A stretch of DNA of 64,000 nt, from contig OZ250175.1 in NCBI GenBank assembly GCA_965238155.1, positions 1,736,001 to 1,800,000 of the forward strand. Direction: 5' to 3'. Shown piece by piece: positions 36,206 through 45,564 of the stretch. This DNA is from BJGV01 sp964196335 (lineage in GTDB: Bacteria > Pseudomonadota > Gammaproteobacteria > Burkholderiales > Nitrosomonadaceae). Positions within the stretch are counted from its first letter, which is position 1; every line of letters starts with the position of its first letter. A model generated the notes under the pieces. That model was given only the letters and a program-made list of their open reading frames with translations. It was not told the DNA's origin and did not search any database. The position numbers and the translations under genes were made by a program.

Positions 36206-36982
36206 ATGGAAATAATTAGAGATAATAAAATTTCTGCAGTGTTATTTGACGTTGACGGTACACTGGCTGATACCGAACGTGATGGTCACCGCCTTGCTTT
36301 TAATGCCGCATTTAATGATTTCGGCCTTAGCTGGGACTGGAATGTTACACTTTACGGAGAATTACTTAGTATTACAGGGGGAAAAGAACGTATCCGCTAT
36401 TACCTGGAAAAATATGCCCCTGATAAATTAAAGATAAACGAATTAGAAACCTGGATTGCTGATTTACACAATACTAAAACAAAGCATTTTGTAGCATTAC
36501 TTAATCGTGGTCTAATTCCACTGCGTCCAGGCGCTACTCGCCTAATCCAGGAGCTACGTTCTGCTAAAATAGAAATTGCTATTGCAACAACTACCACTCC
36601 AGAAAATGTAACCACACTTCTAAAATCTACATTAGGTGAAGATTCTCCCGCCTGGTTTAATGTCATCGCGGCAGGTGATATTGTTCCTGAAAAAAAACCG
36701 GCGCCGGATATTTATCTATGGACGCTTGAACATCTGGGCTTACAAGCACAACAATGTATAGCGATAGAGGACTCTGAATGTGGACTAAAATCTGCTCTTG
36801 CCGCAGGTCTTGACACAATTGTTACAGTAAGCAACTATACTGAGAAACAGGATTTTACCGGTGCCTCTGTGGTGCTGTCTGATTTAGGTGAGCCATCAAA
36901 ACCGTTTACTGTTTTGTCAGGAAAGACTCATGGAAATAAATTGGTAGATGTAAAGATGCTAAATAATATTAGCACCCAGTAA
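36206..36982 (+). CDS. HAD-superfamily phosphatase, CbbY-like
   Basis: A 258-residue HAD-IA hydrolase. Motif I is LFDVDGTLADTERDGHR with nucleophile Asp, motif II is the AIATTTTP region, motif III Lys is in PEKKPAPDIY, and motif IV is AIEDSECGLKSALAAG. The ADTERDGHRLAFN-AF segment is like CbbY, found with Calvin-cycle genes and acting on xylulose-1,5-bisphosphate. Autotrophy would fit, but no cbb genes are near. Confidence 0.88.
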   Translation: MEIIRDNKISAVLFDVDGTLADTERDGHRLAFNAAFNDFGLSWDWNVTLYGELLSITGGKERIRYYLEKYAPDKLKINELETWIADLHNTKTKHFVALLNRGLIPLRPGATRLIQELRSAKIEIAIATTTTPENVTTLLKSTLGEDSPAWFNVIAAGDIVPEKKPAPDIYLWTLEHLGLQAQQCIAIEDSECGLKSALAAGLDTIVTVSNYTEKQDFTGASVVLSDLGEPSKPFTVLSGKTHGNKLVDVKMLNNISTQ

Positions 36983-37040
36983 AAAAAATAAGTATTATTC
37001 TAAGTATGAAGCTCAGCAATCAGAACCAATGAGGAGTTAA

Positions 37041-37535
37041 ATGAAAAAACCACTGGTAGGTATTGTTATGGGAAGCAATAGTGACTGGGGCATCATGCAG
37101 CAAGCTGCGGTCCAGTTACGTGACTTTAGCGTTCCATATGAAACACGTGTAATCTCTGCCCACCGTACCCCTGATATTGCCCTTGAATACGCGCAAACAG
37201 CTGTCGATCGTGGTTTGCGCTGTATTATTGCAGGTGCAGGTGGCGCTGCACACCTTGCCGGAGTACTGGCGGCCAAAACAACCTTGCCAATTCTGGGAGT
37301 ACCGGCACCTTCAAAATATCTTAAGGGACTGGACTCATTACTTTCAATAGTGCAGATGCCAAAGGGTATTCCTGTTGCTACCTTTGCCATAGGTGAGGCT
37401 GGTGCTGCTAATGCCGGCTTATTTGCTGTTTCCCTATTAGCACTCTCTGATCCTGATATGGCTGCTCGACTTAATGATTTCCGTAAAGCACAAGCAGATA
37501 AGACTAAAGCAATGACACTTCCTAAACTTGAGTAA
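37041..37535 (+). CDS. purE: N5-carboxyaminoimidazole ribonucleotide mutase
   Basis: Class I PurE of purine synthesis. Typical motifs are GIVMGSNSDWGIMQ, RVISAHRTPD, IAGAGGAAHLAGV and GVPAPSKYLKG-DSLLSIVQMP. 164 residues. The start has a clear GAGGAG ribosome site. It is followed at 7 bp by purC. purK, the usual partner for class I PurE, is not in the window. Confidence 0.97.
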   Translation: MKKPLVGIVMGSNSDWGIMQQAAVQLRDFSVPYETRVISAHRTPDIALEYAQTAVDRGLRCIIAGAGGAAHLAGVLAAKTTLPILGVPAPSKYLKGLDSLLSIVQMPKGIPVATFAIGEAGAANAGLFAVSLLALSDPDMAARLNDFRKAQADKTKAMTLPKLE

Positions 37536-37542
37536 ATTAAAT

Positions 37543-38439
37543 ATGACCTTACCTGAAAAAACTTTATTTGAATCTAGTCTCACTAGTCTCGATTTTTTAC
37601 ACCGAGGAAAAGTGAGAGATATCTATGCGGTTGATGAAGATAAATTACTGATCATCCAGACGGACCGACTATCTGCTTTTGACGTAATTCTGCCAACACC
37701 AGTTCCTGGAAAAGGTAAGGTACTAACCGCTATGTCCAATTTCTGGTTTAAAAAACTGGGTCACATTATACCCAATCATCTGACTGATATTCAGCCTGAA
37801 TCACTTGTATCAAATGATGAGCTGAATCAGGTGTCGGGGCGCGCGTTTGTGGTAAAAAGACTAAAGCCACTTCCAATTGAGGCTATCGTACGAGGCTATG
37901 TTGTAGGATCTGGCTGGAAAGACTATAAGAAGACCGGTGCAATTTGCGGAATTATACTTCCTGCCGAGCTACAGGAAGCTTCTAAATTACCCGATGGTGC
38001 AATTTTTACGCCTTCAACTAAAGCGGAAATGGGTGCACATGATGAGAACATTTCATTTCTAGAAGCAAAAAAACTTATAGGTAACACATTAGCGATACAA
38101 GTACGTGACAGAGCAATCGCTCTGTACACTGAGGCGGCAGACTATGCTGCAACTAAAGGCATTATTATTGCCGATACCAAATTTGAATTCGGTCAAGATC
38201 ATACAGGCAAACTTTATCTTATTGACGAAGCGCTCACCCCAGATTCATCCCGATTCTGGCCAGCTGACAAATATAATCCGGGGGAAAATCCGCCAAGTTA
38301 CGATAAGCAATTTGTTCGAGACTGGTTAGAAGCACATAACTGGAACAAAAAAGCACCTGCTCCTGTTCTACCTGAGGATATTCTTACCAAGACTTCAGAT
38401 AAATATCAGGAAGTATTAAAGCTTTTGACAAACATATAA
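37543..38439 (+). CDS. purC: SAICAR synthetase
   Basis: Joins CAIR and aspartate in purine synthesis. Family motifs are HRGKVRDIYAVD, DRLSAFDVILPTPVPGKGKVL, EAIVRGYVVGSGWKDY and DEALTPDSSRFW. The 298-residue length and sequence style match the long SAICAR synthetase of betaproteobacteria and yeast. The frame opens at a TTG at 37528 inside purE, but ATG at 37543 is better placed. Confidence 0.96.
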   Translation: MTLPEKTLFESSLTSLDFLHRGKVRDIYAVDEDKLLIIQTDRLSAFDVILPTPVPGKGKVLTAMSNFWFKKLGHIIPNHLTDIQPESLVSNDELNQVSGRAFVVKRLKPLPIEAIVRGYVVGSGWKDYKKTGAICGIILPAELQEASKLPDGAIFTPSTKAEMGAHDENISFLEAKKLIGNTLAIQVRDRAIALYTEAADYAATKGIIIADTKFEFGQDHTGKLYLIDEALTPDSSRFWPADKYNPGENPPSYDKQFVRDWLEAHNWNKKAPAPVLPEDILTKTSDKYQEVLKLLTNI

Positions 38440-38444
38440 ATATT

Positions 38445-39242
38445 CTAGAAAAGCCCCGCTAACATTTTAGTCCCCAGCACATATAGCAATATTACAAAGA
38501 TTTTTCTAATAGTTGCGGTCTGCGTAATATGAGTAACTTTTGCGCCTATAGAAGCAGCAATCGCACTGAAGATAACTATCCCTGCAAGTGCCGGCAAATA
38601 AATGTAACCCAGACTATATTCTGGAAGCATCTGAGATTGAACGATACCACTAGCAATATAGCCAATTGTTCCTGCAATTGCGATAGGAAAGCCAATTGCG
38701 GCAGCAGTACCGATAGCATGCTGTAATCTTACATTACACGCGGAAAGGAATGGCACAGTTAATATTCCTCCGCCAATAGCTACTAAACTAGACACTCCAC
38801 CTATAAAGCTCCCTGCTGCAAACATCCCAGCTTTGCCCGGAAGCTTCCGACTAGGCTTAGTAGGGTTATTAATCAACATCTGGGTTGCAGCATAATAAAT
38901 GAATAAGATAATGAAGATACTCAAGTATCTTCCAGAAAGACTATTTGCCAGAGTTACACCACAGAATGTACCAAAGATGACGCCTGGCGTAACAAATTTT
39001 ACTATATGCCAATTTACTGCTTCGTTTATATGATGAACACGCAAACTGGAAATAGAAGTAAAAATTATCGCTGCCATGGAAGTACCAAGAGCGAAATGCA
39101 TAATACGATCAGGGGGGAAACCTTGCGCACTGAAAAAAAAGCTTAGTACTGGCACCATAATCAGTCCGCCGCCAATACCAAGTAATCCGGCAAAAAACCC
39201 TACAACTGCACCTAAGCACAGATAACCCAACCACCATTCCAC
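38445..39242 (-). CDS. TauE/SafE-family sulfite/organosulfonate exporter-like permease
   Basis: A 265-residue membrane protein with about eight helices. The two internal repeats each begin with the Gly-rich pattern of TauE/SafE: GFFAGLLGIGGGLIMVPVL and GVSSLVAIGGGILTVPFL. Substrate is unknown. The start is GTG at 39242; no nearby ATG would keep the first helix. It converges on purC with only 5 bp between the stops. Confidence 0.9.
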   Translation of the reverse strand: MEWWLGYLCLGAVVGFFAGLLGIGGGLIMVPVLSFFFSAQGFPPDRIMHFALGTSMAAIIFTSISSLRVHHINEAVNWHIVKFVTPGVIFGTFCGVTLANSLSGRYLSIFIILFIYYAATQMLINNPTKPSRKLPGKAGMFAAGSFIGGVSSLVAIGGGILTVPFLSACNVRLQHAIGTAAAIGFPIAIAGTIGYIASGIVQSQMLPEYSLGYIYLPALAGIVIFSAIAASIGAKVTHITQTATIRKIFVILLYVLGTKMLAGLF

Positions 39243-39325
39243 TTTATATTTTTCTTAGGTTGATATTTAGTTTTAGCATTCTTTTAATCTGGTTTGTTTA
39301 TAAAACCCCGACCATGAAACTGATA

Positions 39326-39781
39326 TTACATGATCCCAATAATATATTTCCACTCTACAGGATCCACGGGTGTGATAGATAAACGATTACCCTTTTGTAA
39401 AATGCGCATACTTTCTAGAGCAGGGATACTTCTCAGCTCCTTAATACTAATTAACCTGGTTTTACTGACAAGCTTTACATCTACATTAAACCAACGCGGA
39501 CATTCTGAAGTAGCCTTCGGATCAAAATATTTACTATTGGAGTCAAATTGAGTTGCATCAGGATATGCCAGTTTACAAACCTCAGCATTTCCTACTATGC
39601 CGGGCTGTTTACAACTAGAATGATAAAAAAAGATTTGATCACCAATTCTCATCTGATCACGCATAAAATTCCGCGCCTGATAGTTGCGTACGCCATACCA
39701 GGCAATAGTTTTGTTAGGTCTCTTTCCAAGATCATCAACACTTACATCTGACGGCTCAGATTTCATTAACCAGTAACGCAT
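39326..39781 (-). CDS. EVE domain-containing protein
   Basis: A 151-residue EVE-domain protein, a PUA-like fold linked to recognition of modified bases. The start MRYWLMKSEPSDVSVDDL, the segment WYGVRNYQARNFMRDQM and the FFYHSSC motif are diagnostic. It lies downstream of 6S RNA, a common arrangement in betaproteobacteria. Function unproved. Confidence 0.93.
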   Translation of the reverse strand: MRYWLMKSEPSDVSVDDLGKRPNKTIAWYGVRNYQARNFMRDQMRIGDQIFFYHSSCKQPGIVGNAEVCKLAYPDATQFDSNSKYFDPKATSECPRWFNVDVKLVSKTRLISIKELRSIPALESMRILQKGNRLSITPVDPVEWKYIIGIM

Positions 39782-39821
39782 ATTTAGAAAATAATGCTAG
39801 CTATAATTATTCTTACATGAT

Positions 39822-39848
39822 AAAAAAAGCGGCTATGCCGCTTTTTTT
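39822..39848. terminator. Intrinsic terminator, symmetrical, between 6S RNA and EVE gene
   Basis: AAAAAAAGCGGC-TAT-GCCGCTTTTTTT: a perfect GCGGC/GCCGC stem extended by A7/T7 on both sides, so it works in either direction. It lies immediately downstream of the 3' end of the minus-strand 6S RNA and is its expected terminator. Confidence 0.85.
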
Positions 39849-39859
39849 ATCATGTACTA

Positions 39860-40037
39860 AAGCCCCCCGTAAATGCCGCCAGGCGATCATCTTGAACCAT
39901 AAGGTTCAAAGCGGTCGTTTCCCGGATGCATCAGGCACTTCCATATAGGATACACACAACAGCATCACATTGGTTAACAACCATCTATAAATATTGGCTC
40001 AAAGAATATACACCTAAGCTAACATCACAGGGGACAA
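39860..40037 (-). ncRNA. ssrS: 6S RNA
   Basis: Read on the minus strand, the 5' region TCCCCTGTGATGTT and the 3' region closely parallel E. coli 6S RNA. The hairpin TTGAACCTTATGGTTCAA corresponds to the E. coli TTGAACC-AA-GGTTCAA element, followed by GCCTGGCGGCATTTACGG like GCCTGCGGCGGCATCTCGG. The ends can pair into the long rod that mimics an open promoter. Position directly downstream of zapA and upstream of a strong terminator is conserved. Ends are approximate to a few bases. It binds sigma70 RNA polymerase in stationary phase. Confidence 0.92.
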
Positions 40038-40043
40038 CTCTAA

Positions 40044-40352
40044 TTAAAACAGTTTATCCTGCTCCGGTGTTGCTGTATCAAGCAACACCTGCATGTGATC
40101 GATTCTACGCTTAAATTCCCCCATGTCAAAACCTCCCTTTACTTTCGTAGCAAGAAGCTCGTGGGCTATATTAAGACCTGCCATAATAGCGATACGTTCA
40201 GAACCGACCACCTTTCCGTTAGCCCTGATCTCACACATTTTTTTATCAAGATACGTCACTGCCTGAATCAGTTCCTCGCGTTCCTCATCAGGGCAAGTAA
40301 CTCGAAATTCACGACCCATAATGGCAACATCCACAGCATTGTTGTTAGTCAT
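40044..40352 (-). CDS. zapA: Cell division protein ZapA
   Basis: A 102-residue FtsZ-ring stabiliser. The N-terminal beta-hairpin VDVAIMGREFRVTCPDEEREEL and the later coiled coil MCEIRANGKVVGSERIAIMAGLN are typical. It overlaps the upstream ZapB-like gene by one base and is followed by 6S RNA, the conserved order. Confidence 0.94.
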   Translation of the reverse strand: MTNNNAVDVAIMGREFRVTCPDEEREELIQAVTYLDKKMCEIRANGKVVGSERIAIMAGLNIAHELLATKVKGGFDMGEFKRRIDHMQVLLDTATPEQDKLF

Positions 40353-40549
40353 TATTTATTACCGGGGAATTGAGTTAGGAGAGCTTCCAAACGATTAGAT
40401 GCTGCATTTATTTTTTCTGACAAATGCTTATTCTCACTGGTAGCTCCTGCTAATTGCTGGCGCAGTTGAATATTCTCCGTACGCTGACGGTGACACAATT
40501 GTACAAATTGATTAATTTTTTCTTCCAGAGATTTAAGTTCTGCTTCCAT
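40352..40549 (-). CDS. Small coiled-coil protein, ZapB-like
   Basis: A 65-residue, almost wholly coiled-coil protein (MEAELKSLEEKINQFVQLC, then heptads through RLEALLTQF). The frame opens 39 codons upstream, but that extension (MVQEIMCLHRC) lacks family character; ATG at 40549 fits the short ZapB-like proteins placed before zapA in beta- and gammaproteobacteria. It likely helps organise the division ring with ZapA. Position is the strongest evidence. Confidence 0.82.
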   Translation of the reverse strand: MEAELKSLEEKINQFVQLCHRQRTENIQLRQQLAGATSENKHLSEKINAASNRLEALLTQFPGNK

Positions 40550-40851
40550 CAGCGCACTATAATTTGAAAATCCCTTCCAAGTCAACCAGTAACAGAGTAC
40601 TCCAAATGTTATTTCACGATTAATCTGATAACTACAACGGTGCAGGCACATAATTTCCTGCACCACCTGCTCATGAACGTGATTTCTGAATTATTATTAA
40701 ATATCAAATTAATCGAATACTTCTGACTACTCTACCTGCCGCCTAATTTTTTAACTTATCAAATGATACAGCTAGAAATCTTTAATTTGCTGCCATCTGT
40801 AACATGAAGAATCATTTACTCAATTTCCCTTATTTCTGATATTGTGCGCTC
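40550..40851. other. Non-coding divergent region between zapB-like and ABC-transporter genes, with inverted repeat
   Basis: 302 bp containing no convincing gene. It should hold promoters for both divergent units. The only structure seen is a perfect 8-bp inverted repeat GGTGCAGG/CCTGCACC (40639-40646 and 40657-40664) with a 10-base AT-rich spacer, which could be an operator or a leader hairpin about 90 bp upstream of the ZapB-like start. Confidence 0.5.
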
Positions 40852-42576
40852 ATGCAAAATACTCTAATCATGACCAATCATCAGTTATGCCTGCGCTTAA
40901 TGGGTCATCTTGCACCCTACCGATTAGTATTTACACTGGTTTTATTAGGCACGATTCTAATGGCAATCACTGATTCAGTTATACCGGTATTTATTAAACC
41001 AATGCTGGATAGTATTTTTGTCAGTAGAAACTATGACTCCATACAATTTATCCCACTAATTATCATTGTATTATTTGTAGTACGCAACCTGTCTAGCTAT
41101 ATCAGCAGTTATGGAATAAATTGGATAGGTAACACTTTAACAGTAGAACTACAAACAACACTATTTGGCAGGCTTTTAATACTACCCACCCACTACTACG
41201 AAGGCCAAACAAGTGAGAATTTAGTTTCAAAACTCACTTCTGATGTAACCAAAATTACTCAAGATGGAGTAAGGGCAGTATTTACCTTTATAAAGAATGC
41301 ACTTACTATTATAGGATTATTAATGTGGATGTTCTATCTAAACTGGGAGTTATCATTATTAGCTTTAATGATAGCTTCAATAGTTTTACTAAGCGCACAA
41401 ATGATCTATGGCCAATCACAGGACATCGATGAAAAAAAACATCAAATAACAGAAAACTTTATTCAAGTAATAAAAGAATCAACAGAAAATTACAAAACAG
41501 TAGTACTAAATGGAGGCCAGCGGCATGTATTCCAACGCTTCCAAGATGAAGCCGACCAGATACGACAATTCAATATAAAACATACTAATTCTAGTATTTT
41601 TAAAGTACCGTTAATACACATAGTTGTGGCTATTTCCCTGTCCACTATCTTTTATCTCGCCATTCAGCAGACTTTCACTGATGGGATAACAATAGGTAGT
41701 TTTGTTTCTTTTATTGTTTCAATATTAATTTTATCTGTATCCTTAAAACAACTCACCAAAGTAAACAAATCACTACAAAATGGTTTGGCTGCAGCGAAAG
41801 ATATCTTCTCTGTTCTTGATCTGGAAACTGAATCAGATAAGGGGAAAATTATCCTTGATAATGTACAAGGAGAGCTACGATTTGAGCATGTTAGCTTTTA
41901 CAGTGATCTAAAAGATTTCTCACTTACCATCAGATCAGGAGAAAGAATTGCCCTGGTTGGCTCTTCAGATGACACTATAAATGCTCTCATTAATTTAGTA
42001 CCACGATTCGTACAGCCTACCGATGGAAAAATCTTACTCGATAATCATGAGTTAACAACCATTAAATTAGACAGTCTACGCTCTAAGATCGGATTGTTAT
42101 CACAGGAAACAATACTGTTTAATGATTCGATTGCAGCCAACATTGCTTATGGAGAAATGGGGTGCTCAACAGAAAGTGAAATAATTTCAGCTGCACATGC
42201 TGCTCATGCAATAGAATTTATTAGGAAAATGCCACAAGGAATGCAAACACTCATAGGTAAGCATGGTATAAAACTTTCCAGAGAACAGTGTCAGCATATC
42301 GTTATTGCCCGAACACTCCTCAAAAATCCACCTATTCTTATTCTGGATGAAATAGCTACAGTGCTGGATTCTGAGTCAGAATATCTTATACGATCAGCAC
42401 TAGATAACTTAATGCGAAATCGCACCACCATAATTATTGCACGCCGCAAAGCAACCTTAGAAAAGGTTGATCGTATTATTGTAATAGAACACAATCGTAT
42501 CGCAGAAACCGGCAATCATCAGGAGCTACTTTCAGAAAAAGGATTTTATACTAAACTTTACCCACTCTACCATTAA
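40852..42576 (+). CDS. MsbA-like ABC exporter with degenerate ATPase motifs
   Basis: A 574-residue half-transporter with the MsbA layout: about six membrane helices (about 25-300), then a nucleotide-binding domain (about 340-574). The ATPase motifs are damaged. Walker A, normally GxSGxGKST, reads GSSDDTINA (370-378), so the lysine is Ile. The LSGGQ signature reads LSREQ (475-479). The switch histidine is Arg531 in IARRKAT. The Q-loop (LLSQET) and Walker B (ILILDE, Glu500) remain. The frame is intact. It lies at the edge of the polysaccharide locus and converges on the dehydratase gene. It may be a non-hydrolysing partner, a repurposed flippase, or a decaying copy. Confidence 0.88.
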   Translation: MQNTLIMTNHQLCLRLMGHLAPYRLVFTLVLLGTILMAITDSVIPVFIKPMLDSIFVSRNYDSIQFIPLIIIVLFVVRNLSSYISSYGINWIGNTLTVELQTTLFGRLLILPTHYYEGQTSENLVSKLTSDVTKITQDGVRAVFTFIKNALTIIGLLMWMFYLNWELSLLALMIASIVLLSAQMIYGQSQDIDEKKHQITENFIQVIKESTENYKTVVLNGGQRHVFQRFQDEADQIRQFNIKHTNSSIFKVPLIHIVVAISLSTIFYLAIQQTFTDGITIGSFVSFIVSILILSVSLKQLTKVNKSLQNGLAAAKDIFSVLDLETESDKGKIILDNVQGELRFEHVSFYSDLKDFSLTIRSGERIALVGSSDDTINALINLVPRFVQPTDGKILLDNHELTTIKLDSLRSKIGLLSQETILFNDSIAANIAYGEMGCSTESEIISAAHAAHAIEFIRKMPQGMQTLIGKHGIKLSREQCQHIVIARTLLKNPPILILDEIATVLDSESEYLIRSALDNLMRNRTTIIIARRKATLEKVDRIIVIEHNRIAETGNHQELLSEKGFYTKLYPLYH

Positions 42577-42635
42577 ACTTTAAGCAAAAATACATAAAGA
42601 AGATGAAGCTAACCATTGCTACAACATAAGTAAAT

Positions 42636-42660
42636 ATTATTACAAGATAAGGGTAATAAT
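42636..42660. terminator. Possible hairpin between convergent ABC gene and dehydratase gene
   Basis: Inverted repeat ATTATTAC/GTAATAAT (42636-42643 and 42653-42660) with a 9-base loop, touching the stop codon of the minus-strand gene. The stem is almost all A-T and lacks a T tract, so termination is doubtful. Confidence 0.3.
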
Positions 42661-44537
42661 TATCTCTTCGAATTCGTAACCGAATATTCAGGAACAAAAT
42701 TCACCAGCCCCTTTTTAACTTCATCATCACTTAGCACAGAGTGCTTATTTAACCACTTCATCAATTCCGATAACCACTTCTCATCCACCTGGCGAGCCTG
42801 AGCAACTCGCAATTTATTATGAGGAGTAGGTAAAGTATTTTCGTCATCAGATAACAGCTCTTCGTAGAGTTTTTCACCAGAGCGTAAACCACTATAGACT
42901 ATTTTTATATCTTCTTCGCTAAATCCGGATAACCGAATCAAGTCTCTTGCAAGATCAGAGATCTTAACTGGCTCCCCCATATCTAATACAAAAATTTCTC
43001 TGTCATCCTTTTCACCTCCCATCAACCCTGCTTGTAGTACTAGCTGTGTTGCTTCAGGAATAGACATAAAATAACGGGTAATTTCTGGATGTGTAACAGT
43101 AACTGGCCCACCCATAGCTATCTGTTCACGAAATTTTGGTATGACACTACCTGCACTTCCAAGTACATTACCAAAACGGACTATAACGAAATGCGTGCTC
43201 ATCCCTGTTTTATTTAGTTCAGATTCATCTGTAGCAGAACCAGAAGAAAGTGGATACTGCATGGCTTGGCATACCATTTCCGCAAGCCGCTTACTCGCAC
43301 CCATAACATTAGTGGGATTAACCGCCTTGTCAGTTGAAATTAGTACAAACTTTTCTACTTTATATTTGACTGAAGTTTGTGCAATTACCCGGGTTCCCAA
43401 TACATTGTTTAATACTGCCTGCCAGGCATTCTCTTGCTCCATTAATGGAACATGTTTATAAGCTGCAGCATGAAATACTACTGCAGGATGAAACTGGATG
43501 AAAGTTTGATCTAGACGAGCCTGATCTTTAACATCACCGATAATAAATGCCATTTTCATTTTTGGGAACTTAGAACGAAATTCTTGCTCAATGCTATAAA
43601 GTGCAAACTCATTCAACTCAAAGAATACAAGATGAGCTGGTTTGAATTTTGTGATTTGTCGACATAATTCTGACCCAATCGAGCCTCCTGCTCCCGAAAC
43701 AAGTACAGTTTTACCTTCCAGTAATCTGTATAACCCTTCACTATCAAGTGCTACAGGGTTACGCCCCAATAAATCATCAAGCTCAACATTACGGATTTGT
43801 GACACGGTAATCTTGCCGCTAACCAAATCGTCATAAGAAGGTACAGTCAATGCCTTAACCTCAGCTAAAGAGCATGCATCTAGAGCCCTACGACGCTCAC
43901 TGTGAGTAGCAGATGGCATAGCTATAATTGCATGGGAAACACCTAATTTCTCAGCAAGAATTGGTAAATCTGAAATCTTCCCTAATACTTGTACGCCATC
44001 TAAAATCTTACTACGCTTTGTGGCATTATCATCAAGTAATCCCACTACCCGCCATTCAACACTTCGAGAGAATTCTTTCAATAATCTAACTGCAGCATCA
44101 CCTGCACCCAAAACGAGAACAGGTTTTCCCTGTAGATTATTCTTTCCAAATAGCCGCCTTTCTTTCCACAAACGGAAAGTAATACGACTTCCACCCATCA
44201 TAAATAATAACAATATTGGATAAAGTAACAACACAGAACGCGGTACTCCTACTAGTATCTGTAACATAAATAATATCAGTGGCACTACTGTTGCTGCTGT
44301 AAGCACAGCATAAATAATACGCCGCAAATCATGTAGGCTCACATATCGCCAAACTTCACGATAAAGACCAAAACAGAAAAATGATGCGGCTTGAATTGGA
44401 ATCACCCATGGCAGAGTCTCTTCAAGCGAAACAAAATATAAGGAGGGAATTTCAAAATTAAAACGAAATAGATAAGCAAACCACCATGCAAGGATGACTG
44501 CTATTATGTCGTTAATAAATTTTAATAATGTGCGCAT
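42660..44537 (-). CDS. Nucleoside-diphosphate-sugar 4,6-dehydratase, WbpM/PglF/CapD type
   Basis: A 625-residue membrane-bound enzyme. Four or five N-terminal helices (about 8-115) precede a first Rossmann domain (VLVLGAGDAAVRLLKEF) and a second, catalytic SDR domain (VLVSGAGGSIGSELCRQI). The active-site region is STDKAVNPTNVMGASKR. Relatives convert UDP-GlcNAc to its 4-keto-6-deoxy form for QuiNAc, FucNAc or bacillosamine. It is the last gene of the minus-strand glycan run, next to the initiating transferase, which usually uses its product. Confidence 0.92.
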   Translation of the reverse strand: MRTLLKFINDIIAVILAWWFAYLFRFNFEIPSLYFVSLEETLPWVIPIQAASFFCFGLYREVWRYVSLHDLRRIIYAVLTAATVVPLILFMLQILVGVPRSVLLLYPILLLFMMGGSRITFRLWKERRLFGKNNLQGKPVLVLGAGDAAVRLLKEFSRSVEWRVVGLLDDNATKRSKILDGVQVLGKISDLPILAEKLGVSHAIIAMPSATHSERRRALDACSLAEVKALTVPSYDDLVSGKITVSQIRNVELDDLLGRNPVALDSEGLYRLLEGKTVLVSGAGGSIGSELCRQITKFKPAHLVFFELNEFALYSIEQEFRSKFPKMKMAFIIGDVKDQARLDQTFIQFHPAVVFHAAAYKHVPLMEQENAWQAVLNNVLGTRVIAQTSVKYKVEKFVLISTDKAVNPTNVMGASKRLAEMVCQAMQYPLSSGSATDESELNKTGMSTHFVIVRFGNVLGSAGSVIPKFREQIAMGGPVTVTHPEITRYFMSIPEATQLVLQAGLMGGEKDDREIFVLDMGEPVKISDLARDLIRLSGFSEEDIKIVYSGLRSGEKLYEELLSDDENTLPTPHNKLRVAQARQVDEKWLSELMKWLNKHSVLSDDEVKKGLVNFVPEYSVTNSKR

Positions 44538-44552
44538 ACTATAAATTTAATG

Positions 44553-45554
44553 TCAGTATTCTGAACTGTCACTTTTACCCTGCTTCCAATACTGTTCACA
44601 GACAGCTATCAGGATCAGATAAACTATACTCCATACAATACCTACGCTTAACTGGACGATAATTTTTTGCTGTACTGCCCATACTGCACTGGTACCCACA
44701 GAAAACATTAAAGCATACCAAAGTAATGCTGTACTACGATGTCCAAAGATACCTTTTACAAGTCGCTGATAGTAATGTTCACGATGTGCGTGCCATATTC
44801 TTTTACCGTGCAGGCTTCTTTTTACAAGTGTTACTGAAGCATCCACAATGAATGGTGAAAACACTAAAAATGGAAACCAAGCCGGCCATAAACTATCAAT
44901 CCAACCTAATATACCCAATACAGCTGCAAGGAACCCTATTGGGATGGAACCAGCATCTCCCATAAACACACGTGCCGGATAAAAATTGAAGAATAAAAAG
45001 GCTATAGCTGCTGAAGAAATAGAAAAGTTTATCATAGCAAATATTTCGCTCTCACCAAACAAGGCAGCTAAACCATAGAAACCGAAACCGAATAGCGTCA
45101 TACCTCCTGCCAATCCATCTGACCCATCCATAAAATTATAAAGATTAGTCATCCATAAAATTAATAGTGCTGCTATTGGTACAATCAACCAACCATGAGC
45201 TTCAAATAACATATCAACAGATACTAATATTGCCGCCATACAGTGTACAAGTAGTCTCGACCAAACAAGCAAACTAAGAATGTCGTCGATAATTGAAACT
45301 AAAGCCAGCATACAAATACCTATCCATACTGACCAAGGGAGTATGGATGGAAGCACAACCCCAGCAGCAAGAATTCCTGAAATTAAACCAATGCCACCGG
45401 TTCTATGAACAGATTCTGTATGAAGAGAACGATGATTGGGATGATCAAGTATCTTTATATTACTGTATTTAATTAACCAGAAGATAAAACTAAACGTCAC
45501 TACGAAAGAAAGTAATGGCGATGAAATAAGTGAAAATAGGGAGACATCATTCAT
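44553..45554 (-). CDS. Undecaprenyl-phosphate sugar-1-phosphate transferase, WecA/WbpL-like
   Basis: Polyprenyl-phosphate glycosyltransferase of the MraY/WecA family with about ten membrane helices in 333 residues. Conserved loops are FMDGSDGLAGG, FFNFYPARVFMGDAGS and the HAHREHYYQRL histidine motif. It starts O-unit assembly by loading the first sugar phosphate on undecaprenyl phosphate, probably QuiNAc or FucNAc given the flanking dehydratase and epimerase. The exact sugar is inferred. Confidence 0.92.
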   Translation of the reverse strand: MNDVSLFSLISSPLLSFVVTFSFIFWLIKYSNIKILDHPNHRSLHTESVHRTGGIGLISGILAAGVVLPSILPWSVWIGICMLALVSIIDDILSLLVWSRLLVHCMAAILVSVDMLFEAHGWLIVPIAALLILWMTNLYNFMDGSDGLAGGMTLFGFGFYGLAALFGESEIFAMINFSISSAAIAFLFFNFYPARVFMGDAGSIPIGFLAAVLGILGWIDSLWPAWFPFLVFSPFIVDASVTLVKRSLHGKRIWHAHREHYYQRLVKGIFGHRSTALLWYALMFSVGTSAVWAVQQKIIVQLSVGIVWSIVYLILIAVCEQYWKQGKSDSSEY

Positions 45555-45564
45555 ATTGACAAGA

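Noticed and set aside
37528..37542. TTG start of purC inside purE
   Set aside because: ATG at 37543 gives the normal length and is 7 bp after the purE stop; the TTG extension adds five non-conserved residues.
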